Shown: positions 43,296 through 51,906, counted from the stretch's first letter. The stretch: 54,287 bases of DNA from Bacteroidota bacterium (GCA_029557915.1 JAKQHS010000204.1:1-54287); one strand, 5' to 3'. Numbers and translations: made by a program. The notes: generated from the sequence alone by a model not told the origin.

Positions 43296-43366
43296 GGTCG
43301 GGTGGCCGAGCGGTCAGGCAGAGGTCTGCAAAACCTTGTACAGCGGTTCGATTCCGCTTCCGACCT
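43296..43366 (+). tRNA. tRNA-Cys (anticodon GCA)
   Basis: Cloverleaf fits: acceptor GGTCGGG pairs with TCCGACC (one G-T pair), anticodon stem GAGGT/ACCTT with loop CTGCAAA (anticodon GCA), T-arm GCGG-TTCGATT-CCGC, discriminator T as in other tRNA-Cys. CCA is not encoded: CCTT follows. It has its own -7 box upstream and the next gene on the minus strand ends 5 nt beyond. Confidence 0.96.
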
Positions 43367-43371
43367 CCTTT

Positions 43372-43704
43372 TTATTCTTCTCCTTCGCCGGGGGTTTCAT
43401 GCCCGGTATATATCATGCAGCCGGCCGGATGTTCTTTATTAAAACTGGCTTTCAGGGGCGCTTCATTACGCAGCAAATCGACATAGTGGGGTAAATGCTG
43501 AAAAGGAACAAAGCTGAGATACATTCTTGCACTCGCATTGTAAGCATCTTCAGGCAGCGGATGATTGGAAGAAAATTTGATAACCACGGAATAAGCGGTG
43601 CCCTCCCCATCGGCCCCATTCAGCGTGATCTGCGTATTGCTGATCGATCCGGAAAAACCCAGCCGGATGCCATAAGTTTCAATATCAAAAACGGTCAAAG
43701 GCAT
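43372..43704 (-). CDS. Hypothetical protein, 110 residues
   Basis: A single soluble ORF with an ATG start, no signal peptide, and a mixed strand-rich composition (FDIETYGIRLGFSGSI, TQITLNGADGEGTAYSVVI), ending in acidic GEGEE. It fills the space after the tRNA-Cys and shows codon use like its neighbours, so it is probably real. I do not recognise a family. Confidence 0.5.
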   Translation of the reverse strand: MPLTVFDIETYGIRLGFSGSISNTQITLNGADGEGTAYSVVIKFSSNHPLPEDAYNASARMYLSFVPFQHLPHYVDLLRNEAPLKASFNKEHPAGCMIYTGHETPGEGEE

Positions 43705-43807
43705 AATAAAGATTTTAAAACGTGAAAGTAACGATCGCCGGGTACAGGGAGGCCTTAAATCCGGATTATTTTTTCTGCTTTGCCCGCAGCGGAATGCATT
43801 TTTGGAG

Positions 43808-43858
43808 CCCCTGGCAGGGCCATTTCTGCCACTGAATGATTTTTTAACATTTCAGGGG
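43808..43858 (+). other. Candidate three-way-junction RNA structure
   Basis: An outer stem CCCC (43808-43811)/GGGG (43855-43858) encloses two hairpins: GGCAG (43813-43817)/CTGCC (43826-43830) and CTGAATG (43832-43838)/CATTTCAG (43848-43855, one bulge). It ends 54 nt before the ATG of the conserved gene at 43913. Could be a 5' UTR structure or a terminator-like element; no known riboswitch motif is recognised. Confidence 0.3.
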
Positions 43859-43912
43859 TAATAATTTACTTCCTTTTTACATCATATTATAAATCATCTA
43901 AAACACCTGATT

Positions 43913-44347
43913 ATGGCTGCTAAAAAACAATCTCCCAAACCCATTCTTGTACCTCCTGCGCGACCCTTGTTCCAATATGCCGTAAAATTTATTTGCATGA
44001 GCCATATCCCGGGCACTTCCCAGCAAAACAAAGCCTTCCTGCCCGGTCATTACCAGACGATCGTAAACATCCACAATCCCCTGACCAAACCGGTCAGGTT
44101 CCGGTCCAAACTGGCCTGGCCCATTGAAATTTCCCGTTTCCTCCCAGGTGAACTCAAGCCGGACGGGGTCGCGACCATCTCCTGTGAAAATGTTCACGAA
44201 TACGGCTTGCACCTGATCCACGGCTTTGAAGGATTCCTCGTGATCGAAAGCGCCACCAGCCTCGATGTCACGGCGGTCTACATGGCCGGCGACAAAACCG
44301 TTTCCAGCCTGGATGTTGAACAGGTCAGGGAACGAAAACTCCGGTAA
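43913..44347 (+). CDS. Conserved hypothetical protein (FLPGxYxTxINIHNP family)
   Basis: 144 residues, no clear signal peptide. It has the pattern FLPGHYQTIVNIHNP, then KLAWPIEISRFLPGELKPDG, then HGFEGFLVIESATSLDVTAVYMAG and SSLDVEQVRERKLR. I recognise this as a widespread bacterial family with beta-sandwich character found in many uncharacterised genomes, without known function. It is flanked by a structured upstream region and a strong terminator downstream, so it is transcribed on its own. Confidence 0.75.
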   Translation: MAAKKQSPKPILVPPARPLFQYAVKFICMSHIPGTSQQNKAFLPGHYQTIVNIHNPLTKPVRFRSKLAWPIEISRFLPGELKPDGVATISCENVHEYGLHLIHGFEGFLVIESATSLDVTAVYMAGDKTVSSLDVEQVRERKLR

Positions 44348-44379
44348 GTTTTTTAATCATTCATATAAGTTTAAGGTTT

Positions 44380-44409
44380 AGGGACGCTGCGGATGCAGGT
44401 CCCTTTTTA
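44380..44409 (+). terminator. Intrinsic terminator
   Basis: Stem AGGGAC/GTCCCT with inner CTGC/GCAG and loop GGAT, followed by TTTTTAG. It lies 33 nt after the stop of the gene at 43913. Confidence 0.85.
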
Positions 44410-44478
44410 GTTTGTCAGTTTATCAGTTAGCAAGTTGGCAAGTTTGTAAGTGAGCAAGTTTGCAAGTTTGTTAGTTGG
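44408..44478. repeat. Degenerate tandem repeat tract (AGTTTGT/AGCAAGTT words)
   Basis: Words AGTTTGTCAG, AGTTAGCAAG, AGTTGGCAAG and AGTTTGTAAG follow the terminator and end at the panC leader. Non-coding. Confidence 0.8.
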
Positions 44479-44508
44479 AGAATGACCATTCAGCCGTTAC
44501 ATTCGTCC

Positions 44509-45348
44509 ATGCTTATTTTTACCACGGTCCGTGAGATCAGGCTTTGGCTGGACCGGCATGCGGGGGGCCGGGTCGTTGGATTTGTTCCGACCATGGGGGC
44601 CCTCCATGAGGGCCATTTATCCCTGATCGAAGCCAGCAAAAGGGAATGCGGCCTGACCGTATGCAGCATTTTCGTCAATCCTGCCCAGTTTAATGATCCC
44701 AGGGATCTGGCTCTTTATCCAAGGACCTATGAAGCGGACCTTGCCCTGCTGGCGGATTCCTCCACGGACTTGCTTTTTTTTCCTTCGGTGGAAGAAATCT
44801 ATCCGCACGATTTTGTTTCGGTGGAAGCGGATCTGGGCGGCCTGGACCAGGTGATGGAAGGCCTGCACCGGCCAGGCCATTTCGATGGAGTGGTCCGGGT
44901 GGTCCACCGTTTGCTGGACATTATAAGGCCGCATAAGTTGTTTATGGGGCAAAAGGATTTTCAGCAATTTACCATAATAGGGAGGATGATCGAACAACTG
45001 AAGATGCCGGTCCGGCTCGTTGTATGCCCGATTGCCAGGGAGCCTGGTGGGCTGGCCATGAGTTCGAGGAACAGGCGGCTGAGCAAGCCGGTAAGGGACC
45101 AGGCGAACCTGATCTTCCAGATCCTTCAGTATGGAAAATCAAAAAGGCCGGTTCTCTCTCCGGGGCAGACGATGGATGCCTGCCTGGAAAAACTGCGGCA
45201 GGCCGGTTTTGATCCTGAATATTTTGAAATCGTGGACCCGGAGACTTTGCAAAAAATCAAGCAATGGCCCGAGTCCGGGAGGCTCTGCGTCGCCTGTACG
45301 GCGGTATGGCTGGAAGGCGTCCGTTTGATCGACAATGAATTTTATTAA
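44509..45348 (+). CDS. panC: Pantothenate synthetase
   Basis: 279 residues from the ATG at 44509; an ATG at 44482 is possible, but the family N-terminus MLIFTTVREI aligns with known PanC starts. The HIGH-like motif is in VPTMGALHEGHLSLIE. Further blocks are FVNPAQFNDPRDL, LHRPGHFDGVVRVVHRL, MGQKDFQQF and AMSSRNRRLS. It joins pantoate and beta-alanine with ATP, the last step to vitamin B5. panD is 1.56 kb downstream, separated by an oppositely oriented gene. Confidence 0.96.
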   Translation: MLIFTTVREIRLWLDRHAGGRVVGFVPTMGALHEGHLSLIEASKRECGLTVCSIFVNPAQFNDPRDLALYPRTYEADLALLADSSTDLLFFPSVEEIYPHDFVSVEADLGGLDQVMEGLHRPGHFDGVVRVVHRLLDIIRPHKLFMGQKDFQQFTIIGRMIEQLKMPVRLVVCPIAREPGGLAMSSRNRRLSKPVRDQANLIFQILQYGKSKRPVLSPGQTMDACLEKLRQAGFDPEYFEIVDPETLQKIKQWPESGRLCVACTAVWLEGVRLIDNEFY

Positions 45349-45349
45349 A

Positions 45350-45379
45350 TAAAAAAGGGCAAGATCGTTATCCTGCCCT
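45350..45379 (-). terminator. Intrinsic terminator between panC and the ScyD-like gene
   Basis: Stem AGGGCA-GGAT with partner ATC-TGCCCT (one mismatch) and a 6-T run on the minus strand. It serves the minus-strand gene at 45407; the A-rich opposite side could weakly serve panC too. Confidence 0.8.
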
Positions 45380-45406
45380 CCTTAATGTAAACGGTAATTG
45401 AAGCTG

Positions 45407-46735
45407 CTAATGGTTTACAATAATTCTTTGAATTTGGCTTCCTGAGCCTGAGCTCAGTTTCACCATGTATGTACCGTAAGCAATTTGATTCAAATCAATG
45501 CGGTGAAAACGGTCACCGGGATTAATGTTTTTCCTTTCGTACCACAACCTGCCGGCGGCATCGGTTAACTGGATGGTTAGCTTGCTGTCCGGATTTTGCA
45601 GTTCCCAACTCAGATTAACATATTGTGTGGAAGGATTTGGAAAGGTTTTCAGTGAAAAATCCATCTTGTTTTCAATGGACCTGGATTCAAGTCCGAGCGC
45701 CTGGCTGCTTTCAGCTGGAATTTCGGTTTCGAGCACTTCGCCGGTAAAACTCGTCACAAACAGTTTTCTTCGGTTGTAATTCAGGGAAAGACTGGGGCCA
45801 GGACCATAACCGGTAGCTACCGTATCGATGATTGACTTCTTCCTTACCCTGATCACGTTTGCGCTTGCAGGCGCAAAATTAAAGGTCTCCAGGGAGAAAT
45901 TTCCAAAAGAATTCACATAAATATTTTCGTGTTTATCCATGGCAATGTCAGTCAACAGGGTCAAACCCTGGAGGTAAGGACTCACATTGCCCTGACGGTC
46001 AACAAAATAGATCCCAGCTTGGCCATTCACAAACGGGAATCCGGTGAGCGTGGTGACCAGGAAGCCCCCATATTTGGGCAGGGCCACGATCCCGGTAGGC
46101 ACCGGGTCCACCATCGGGGGGCCGACCGGCGTGGGATTTGCAAATTCAGGGAATTTGGCAAAGACGGACATATTCTGGCCATTGCGGCTCACCCGGATGA
46201 TGGCATTGGCTCCGGCATCCGTCACATACCAATGACCGTCCTCATCCTGTACGGCGGAAAACGGATTGGAATCCATATTGTCCGAAGCGTTGAAGGAGAA
46301 AGTACCGATGTCAATGCTCTTTTCGGCATCGTCCATGGTGAGCGGCTCATCCGTGCCCGGGGTATATCCGGAGAGGTTAAAAATCATCAGCGAGCCGAAA
46401 TGGGGCCCGAGGAGCGGTTCACATCCTCCGATGAGCACAGCCATCCTGCCATAAGACATGGGGATCGCCCTCCAGGGGCCCACTACATCCATATTGACCG
46501 GATTCACTGTGGAAGGAAGGTCCTTGATCACCGTATGTTTTTTATTGGTCTTAGTAATGACCACCAGGGCTCCATCACCGGCGCCGCTTCCGGACTCGGC
46601 GACCCATTTGTTGCCCCAATCATCGACCCTGATGCCGATGACTCCATTGAGCCCGGAAGCAATGGTTTTTAACTGGGCGGACAGGGTATTACCAACTGCC
46701 ACGAAAAAGATAAACAGGATTAAAAGTTTTTTCAT
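45407..46735 (-). CDS. ScyD/ScyE-like secreted protein with T9SS sorting domain
   Basis: 442 residues with a signal peptide (about 1-20, cleavage after LSAQ). Residues about 25-330 form a beta-propeller-like ScyD/ScyE domain ([33 protein letters not shown]-type blades, [16 protein letters not shown]-like [16 protein letters not shown]). The last 80 residues are a T9SS type A domain: [29 protein letters not shown], and [16 protein letters not shown]. The family name comes from cyanobacterial scytonemin genes; the role here is unknown. It divides panC from panD, on the opposite strand. Confidence 0.82.
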   Translation of the reverse strand: MKKLLILFIFFVAVGNTLSAQLKTIASGLNGVIGIRVDDWGNKWVAESGSGAGDGALVVITKTNKKHTVIKDLPSTVNPVNMDVVGPWRAIPMSYGRMAVLIGGCEPLLGPHFGSLMIFNLSGYTPGTDEPLTMDDAEKSIDIGTFSFNASDNMDSNPFSAVQDEDGHWYVTDAGANAIIRVSRNGQNMSVFAKFPEFANPTPVGPPMVDPVPTGIVALPKYGGFLVTTLTGFPFVNGQAGIYFVDRQGNVSPYLQGLTLLTDIAMDKHENIYVNSFGNFSLETFNFAPASANVIRVRKKSIIDTVATGYGPGPSLSLNYNRRKLFVTSFTGEVLETEIPAESSQALGLESRSIENKMDFSLKTFPNPSTQYVNLSWELQNPDSKLTIQLTDAAGRLWYERKNINPGDRFHRIDLNQIAYGTYMVKLSSGSGSQIQRIIVNH

Positions 46736-46894
46736 GATATGGTTTTTAGGTGATATTAAACAGTATGGTTATAAAAGCAAGGTTTCTCAAGGCGAATATA
46801 GTATAAAAAATCATAATATTACTTGCGCCCCGAATTTGGGCACGCGACCATCCGGCTCCTGCAGGTGCGGAAGCCAAAAAACGGAACCAATCCT

Positions 46895-46902
46895 TAACTT
46901 TG
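46895..46902 (+). promoter_or_regulatory. -7 box TAACTTTG abutting panD
   Basis: Exact TAnnTTTG with 5 nt before the panD ATG at 46908, predicting a leaderless transcript independent of panC. Confidence 0.65.
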
Positions 46903-46907
46903 CCTCA

Positions 46908-47258
46908 ATGTTACTTCAGGTTTTTAAGTCCAAAATCCACCGTGCAAGGGTTACCGAAGCAAATTTGAATTATGTGGGGAGCATCACCCTTGATGAAGAA
47001 TTGATGGAGGCTGCCAGGATCTATCCCGGTGAAAAACTGCAGGTGGTCAATGTCAACAACGGGGAGCGGCTGGATACCTATGCCATCAAGGGCAGGAGGG
47101 GGTCGGGAGACGTATGCCTCAATGGAGCGGCGGCCCGTAAAGCGGAAGTCGGGGATATCGTAATCATTATTTCATATGCCCTGATGACCCCGGAAGAAGC
47201 CCAGTCTTTTACCCCGGTCACCGTTTATCCGGACGAAACCAACCGGCTGAATCCCTGA
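46908..47258 (+). CDS. panD: Aspartate 1-decarboxylase
   Basis: 116 residues as a proenzyme. The self-cleavage site G24-S25 is in [11 protein letters not shown]; Ser25 becomes the pyruvoyl group. Other marks are [12 protein letters not shown] and [19 protein letters not shown]. It makes beta-alanine from aspartate for PanC. The long upstream frame from 46458 is spurious; the start is set by the family N-terminus [13 protein letters not shown] and by the -7 box 5 nt before. It is followed after 3 nt by a YbhN-like gene. Confidence 0.96.
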   Translation: MLLQVFKSKIHRARVTEANLNYVGSITLDEELMEAARIYPGEKLQVVNVNNGERLDTYAIKGRRGSGDVCLNGAAARKAEVGDIVIIISYALMTPEEAQSFTPVTVYPDETNRLNP

Positions 47259-47261
47259 AGT

Positions 47262-48317
47262 ATGAAAAGATCGTCGGTTTCCTCCTTTTTAAGGTTCCTG
47301 TTGTTTTTATCCATAGGCATCATTCTGTTCTATTATGTTTTCAGCAGCCAGCAGGAAGCCTACCGGGAGCAATGCATGCAAAATCCTGCTCAGGCCGGCA
47401 AATGTTCGCTCTGGGCCAAGTTGCTGGAAGACATTAAAAAATTGGACCGCCTGCTGATCTTCCTGGTCATGCTTGGCTTCGTGATCAGCAATATCATGAG
47501 AGCCCGCCGCTGGGTGATCATGCTCCGGACCATGGGCATCCGGGCCGGACTTTGGGAGACCTTTTGGGCCGTGCATCTGGGTTATTTTGCCAACCTGGCC
47601 CTGCCCCGCATGGGTGAGTTGGCCCGGGCCGGCACCCTTGCACGAAGGCTCCATGCCCCGCTCGAAAAAATACTGGGCACCATCATCTCCGACCGGTTGC
47701 TTGACCTTATTGTGCTCGGCTTGTTCACCGGCCTCGGATTTTTTCTTCAATTCAGGATTCTTTATGAATTTCTCAGCCGGAAAGCAAGCATCTCCCTGTG
47801 GCACCTGATGGTGCTGGGAATTGCCGGTCTCCTGGTCATGGCTATATTTATTTTTTTATTCCGGACCGACCGATTTTATCATCCCGTCATTGAAAAAATT
47901 AAAAGTAAAATTCATGGCCTGCGGGAAGGGGTGGTCAGTGTGGTTAAAACCGGGAACCCCCTTGAAGTCATCCTTCTTTCCGCAGGAATCTGGATCATGT
48001 ATTATTCGATGACCCTCCTTGGCCTCAAAGCTTTTGGCCCCACCTCCGGCATCACGGCTTTGCAGGGCATGATCGTTTTTATCATTGGCAGCCTGGGCAT
48101 GATCATTCCCACCCCCGGGGGCATCGGGCCTTATCATTTTCTCACCATGAGCGCCCTGGGCATTTACGGCATCAGTTCCATTGAAGGCTTTTCCTATGCC
48201 AACCTGAGCTTTATCGTGGTCCAGGTGGTTACCATCTCTCTTTTTGGAATCATCGGGATGGCCGTTTTATCGAGAACAAAAAAAACCAAAGCCCTTGATT
48301 CACCCCTACCTACCTAA
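47262..48317 (+). CDS. YbhN/UPF0104 flippase-like membrane protein
   Basis: 351 residues with about eight membrane helices. LPG_synthase_TM blocks: IMRARRWVIMLRTMG, HLGYFANLALPRMGELARAG, ISDRLLDLIVLG and GMIIPTPGGIGPYHFL. No soluble synthase domain. This is the member commonly seen after panD in Bacteroidota. Substrate unknown; likely a lipid carrier. Starts 3 nt after panD. Confidence 0.82.
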   Translation: MKRSSVSSFLRFLLFLSIGIILFYYVFSSQQEAYREQCMQNPAQAGKCSLWAKLLEDIKKLDRLLIFLVMLGFVISNIMRARRWVIMLRTMGIRAGLWETFWAVHLGYFANLALPRMGELARAGTLARRLHAPLEKILGTIISDRLLDLIVLGLFTGLGFFLQFRILYEFLSRKASISLWHLMVLGIAGLLVMAIFIFLFRTDRFYHPVIEKIKSKIHGLREGVVSVVKTGNPLEVILLSAGIWIMYYSMTLLGLKAFGPTSGITALQGMIVFIIGSLGMIIPTPGGIGPYHFLTMSALGIYGISSIEGFSYANLSFIVVQVVTISLFGIIGMAVLSRTKKTKALDSPLPT

Positions 48318-48783
48318 AATCCTGACCCGGGAGGGCTTGATTTCAAAGGCCAGGTCCTGGAAATTGGAAATGGCCAGCGTCGTCTTCACCAATGGTTGTT
48401 TCGACATCCTGCACTATGGACATGTGGAATACCTTTACCAGGCCAGCCTTCTGGGGGACTATTTGATCATTGGCCTCAACAGCCAGGATTCCGTCCACAG
48501 GCTTAAGGGCCCCCACCGCCCCATCCAGGATGAACAAACCCGCTGCGCAGTCATTGCCGCCCTGGGTTTTGTGGACGCGGTATCGGTTTTTTCAGAAGAC
48601 AGCCCCGAAGAACTGATCCGGGCCATCAGCCCCGATGTCCTGGTCAAGGGCGGAGACTGGGCGGTTTCGAAGATCGCGGGGGCCGAATGGGTCATTGCAC
48701 ATGGAGGCCGGGTGACGACGATTCCTTATCTTGAAGGCTATTCCACCACTGCGATAGAGGCAAAAATCAAACAACAATCATGA
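48295..48783 (+). CDS. rfaE2: D-glycero-beta-D-manno-heptose 1-phosphate adenylyltransferase
   Basis: About 162 residues from a TTG start at 48295, the most plausible start because the homologous N-terminus (LPKILTREGLISKARSW) begins just there. It overlaps the upstream gene by 23 nt; the frame is open further up. The cytidylyltransferase-type HxGH motif is in FTNGCFDILHYGHVEYL. ADP-heptose synthesis for LPS inner core is the role; as the second domain of HldE, here stand-alone. ISPDVLVKGGDWAVSKIAG closes the fold. The kinase partner (HldE1) is not in the window. The stop overlaps the nif3 gene by ATGA. Confidence 0.9.
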   Translation: MIHPYLPKILTREGLISKARSWKLEMASVVFTNGCFDILHYGHVEYLYQASLLGDYLIIGLNSQDSVHRLKGPHRPIQDEQTRCAVIAALGFVDAVSVFSEDSPEELIRAISPDVLVKGGDWAVSKIAGAEWVIAHGGRVTTIPYLEGYSTTAIEAKIKQQS

Positions 48784-49580
48784 CCATACAGGAAATAACC
48801 AAACTATTGGAAATCTGGGCCCCGCTCCGCCTTGCCGAGTCTTATGACAATCCGGGCCTGCTGACCGGCGACCCCGCCACGAAAGTTACCGGGATCCTCA
48901 TCTGCCTGGACAGTACCGAAGAGGTGGTGCAGGAAGCCATAGATAAAGGCTGCAACCTCATCGTGGCCCATCACCCGATCATTTTCAGCGGCTTAAAAAA
49001 ACTGAATGGGGCAAACTATGTGGAGCGGGCGGTCATCCGGGCCATCCGGCACGGCATCGCGCTTTATGCCTTCCATACCAATCTGGACAATATCCTCAAT
49101 GGGGTAAACTATAAAATCGCCAACCTCCTTGGACTGCACGACATGTATGTCTTGCAGCCCCATCCGGTCGATGATCCCGCCCTGATCATGCCCAACGGTT
49201 CCGGGATTATCGGCGGCCTGATCAAGCCCCTTTCGGAAAAGGATTTTTTACAGCACGTCAAAAATACGCTTCAGCTGAAAGTGATCCGGCATTCGGCTTT
49301 CACCGGCAAGCCCGTTTCCCGGGTGGCCCTCTGCGGCGGATCCGGACGTTTTCTCATCCCGGCGGCCCACAAAACCAAAGCCGATGTCTACCTCACTTCA
49401 GACCTTAAATACCATGACTTTTTTGATGCGGAAGGCCGTATCCTCCTGGGCGATATTGGTCATTTCGAAAGTGAACGGCACACCATCGACCTGATCCACG
49501 ATTATCTGATAGACAAATCAGACGGTACTCCCCTGGTCAAAACCAGCCTGATTACCAATCCGGTACAGTATTTTCTGTGA
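48780..49580 (+). CDS. Nif3-like dinuclear metal centre protein
   Basis: 266 residues of the Nif3/YbgI/DUF34 family. Metal-ligand blocks are NLIVAHHPIIFSG, YAFHTNLDNILNGVN and the C-terminal LGDIGHFESERHTID. The PII-like insert of about 100 residues seen in many Bacteroidota members is absent, making it close to E. coli YbgI in size. Enzyme function is debated (GTP cyclohydrolase I type 2 for some). It overlaps rfaE2 by 4 nt. Confidence 0.92.
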   Translation: MTIQEITKLLEIWAPLRLAESYDNPGLLTGDPATKVTGILICLDSTEEVVQEAIDKGCNLIVAHHPIIFSGLKKLNGANYVERAVIRAIRHGIALYAFHTNLDNILNGVNYKIANLLGLHDMYVLQPHPVDDPALIMPNGSGIIGGLIKPLSEKDFLQHVKNTLQLKVIRHSAFTGKPVSRVALCGGSGRFLIPAAHKTKADVYLTSDLKYHDFFDAEGRILLGDIGHFESERHTIDLIHDYLIDKSDGTPLVKTSLITNPVQYFL

Positions 49581-49597
49581 TTTTTGCAAAAAAATCG

Positions 49598-49605
49598 TAC
49601 TTTTG
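49598..49605 (+). promoter_or_regulatory. -7 box TACTTTTG for the zinc-ribbon gene
   Basis: Exact TAnnTTTG match 53 nt before the ATG at 49659, with TTCTG about 20 nt further upstream as a weak -33 element. Confidence 0.55.
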
Positions 49606-49658
49606 CATCGCTTTTTTCAAAGCACCAGGTTCATTCACTTCTAAAACACTGATATCCA

Positions 49659-50405
49659 ATGATAAAAAACGATGTTCCCGTAGCCATTCAATTAAAAAAA
49701 CTCTATGAACTGCAACAGATCGATTCCCAGATCAATGAATTTGAGATCTTAAAAGGTGAATTGCCGGTCGAAGTCAGCGACCTGGAAGATGAACTGGCCG
49801 GGCTGGACACCCGCTGCAAAAAACTGGAAGAGAGCATCAAAAACGTGGAAAAGGAGGTGGCCAAATTCCAATCCGGCATCAAGGATTCCAAAAACATGAT
49901 CGGCAAATACGAAAAACAACTCGATACCGTCAAAAACAACCGGGAGTACGACGCCCTCATGAAAGAGATTGAATTGCAGAAACTTGAAATCGAGCTCTTT
50001 CAGAAAAAAATAAAAGACACCGAAACCCAGTCCGTGTCCAAGGAGGAAGCCTTGAAAGCCACCAAAGAAAAAATCAAGCAGAAAAAGAAAGACCTCGAAG
50101 CCAAAAAAGTGGAACTGGACGAAGTCATCGCCAAGACGGAGGAAGATGTGGCCAAACTCACCAAAAAATCGGACAAAGCCAAAAAGGATATTGACGACCG
50201 GTTGCTGATGGCTTATGAACGCATACGTAAAAACTACCGCAATTCCCTGGCGGTGGTCACCGTGCGCCGCGATTCCTGCGGAGGCTGTTATAATAAGATC
50301 CCGCCCCAGACCCAACTGGAGATCAGCCAACATAAAAAAGTATTGGTTTGTGAACATTGCGGGCGTATACTTGTGGATGAAAGCATCGCACTGGTTGAGG
50401 CCTGA
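49659..50405 (+). CDS. Coiled-coil zinc-ribbon protein (C4-type, DUF164 family)
   Basis: 248 residues. Residues about 10-185 form a long antiparallel coiled coil (heptads rich in Lys, Glu, Leu) with a conserved NNREYDALMKEIELQK turn. The C-terminus is a zinc ribbon (CGGCYNKIPPQTQLEI and VCEHCGRIL, four cysteines). The family is cytosolic and of uncertain role, with nucleic acid or chaperone-like suggestions. It may be co-transcribed with the TPR gene that overlaps its end. Confidence 0.9.
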   Translation: MIKNDVPVAIQLKKLYELQQIDSQINEFEILKGELPVEVSDLEDELAGLDTRCKKLEESIKNVEKEVAKFQSGIKDSKNMIGKYEKQLDTVKNNREYDALMKEIELQKLEIELFQKKIKDTETQSVSKEEALKATKEKIKQKKKDLEAKKVELDEVIAKTEEDVAKLTKKSDKAKKDIDDRLLMAYERIRKNYRNSLAVVTVRRDSCGGCYNKIPPQTQLEISQHKKVLVCEHCGRILVDESIALVEA

Positions 50406-51906
50406 GCCCTCCCAGCCATTATTTAAAAGCTTTTTAATATTTTCCTTGTGTCTCCCGGGCAATGTAGTGCCGGGCCGTCCGGTTTTTGACTGGAATAAAG
50501 ACATTACCCAGGCTTACAGGCTTATCCTTGAACTCCGTCTTGACCAGGCAGGGCGCCAGCTTGATCAGGTTCGGAATGCACAACCGGAAAACCTGGCCGT
50601 TGATTTTATTGAAGATTATATTGACTTTTTCAGCCTCTATATCAGTGAGGACAAAGGGCTGCTTGAAAAAAGGAAGGCCGGAGAGGCAGCCAGGCTAAAG
50701 TCAATTGAGACCCATGGAGATCCCAACTCGCCTTATACCCGCTATGCCCTGGGAGAAATCCACCTGCACTGGGGACTGGTTTATCTCAAATTTGGATCTT
50801 ACCTGCCGGCGTTCCAACGGATCCGAAGGGCCTATAAACTGCTGGAAGAAAATAACAACCTCTTTCCTGAATTCCTCCCTAGCCTTAAAAGCCTGGGTAT
50901 CCTCCATGCCATGCTGGGTACTTTACCGGATGAATTAAAATGGATGGTAAGGGCTCTCGGCGGCATCAACGGAACCGTCCAACAAGGACGGGAAGAACTT
51001 CGAAAAGTATACGAATATTCCCGTTCCAACAACTACTTGTTTTCGGAGGAGACCATGGTGCTTTATGGCCTGATCATGGCACATTTTGACAATGAACCGG
51101 AAGCAGCCTGGCAAATGGTCCGGCAGAGTGGAATTGATCCGCAAAAAAGCCCCCTCGCCTGCTTTGTACTGGCCAGCCTGGCTATTAAGTGCGGTTACAA
51201 TGAACAAGCCGTAGACCTTTTGGAAAAACAACCTTCGGGACCGGAATATTTCCCCCTCCAATACCTCGATTATATGCTGGGCCTGGCCAAACTGCGCCGG
51301 CTGGACCCCGATGCCGACCTTCCTTTAAAAAAATTCAGCCGTGAATTCAAAGGCCTCCATTATCTCAAAGAATGTTTTCAGAAACTGGCCTGGTTTGAAC
51401 TGATCCGCGGAAATGAAACCGGTTATTACCAATATATGGAAAGGGTCCGGCAAGTGGGTAACAATGCGGTGGAAGAAGACAAACAAGCCACCCGCGAAGC
51501 CCGCCTGAAAAGGAAGCCGGATCCGCTCCTGCTCCAGGCCCGGCTCCTGTATGATGGAGGTTACCTGGACCGGGCCCAGGCGATGCTTGAAAAAAATCAG
51601 GCCCTGCTGATCAATCAAAAAGAACTCCGGCTGGAAACCGCCTACCGGCTTGCCCGGATTTACCAGGCGCAAAAAAAATTTACGGCTGCGATCAGCCATT
51701 ACCTGAACGTCATCCAGGAGGGCCGGGAAGATCCCTCCTATTATGCCTGCGCCGCGGCCCTTTACACCGGAATGATTTACGAGACCCTGCATCACCATTT
51801 TCTGGCACGCCACTATTATGAACAATGCCTTGCCATGAATCCGGAAGATTACCGGTCCGGCCTGCATCAAAAGGCAAAGGCGGGTATCGGCAGGATTGGG
51901 CAATAA
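50395..51906 (+). CDS. Tetratricopeptide repeat protein, likely exported
   Basis: About 503 residues from a TTG at 50395, 11 nt inside the end of the upstream gene; no ATG lies near. The start is uncertain: the frame stays open upstream but that part is antisense-like, and a hydrophobic segment FKSFLIFSLCLPG follows this TTG, looking like a signal peptide. The body is TPR-like helices, clearest in YALGEIHLHWGLVYLKFGS and AYRLARIYQAQKKFTAAI. Function unknown. Confidence 0.7.
   Translation: MRPEPSQPLFKSFLIFSLCLPGNVVPGRPVFDWNKDITQAYRLILELRLDQAGRQLDQVRNAQPENLAVDFIEDYIDFFSLYISEDKGLLEKRKAGEAARLKSIETHGDPNSPYTRYALGEIHLHWGLVYLKFGSYLPAFQRIRRAYKLLEENNNLFPEFLPSLKSLGILHAMLGTLPDELKWMVRALGGINGTVQQGREELRKVYEYSRSNNYLFSEETMVLYGLIMAHFDNEPEAAWQMVRQSGIDPQKSPLACFVLASLAIKCGYNEQAVDLLEKQPSGPEYFPLQYLDYMLGLAKLRRLDPDADLPLKKFSREFKGLHYLKECFQKLAWFELIRGNETGYYQYMERVRQVGNNAVEEDKQATREARLKRKPDPLLLQARLLYDGGYLDRAQAMLEKNQALLINQKELRLETAYRLARIYQAQKKFTAAISHYLNVIQEGREDPSYYACAAALYTGMIYETLHHHFLARHYYEQCLAMNPEDYRSGLHQKAKAGIGRIGQ

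Noticed and set aside
46458-46907. Long N-terminal extension of panD
   Set aside because: Antisense to the ScyD-like gene; the -7 box and family N-terminus place the start at 46908.
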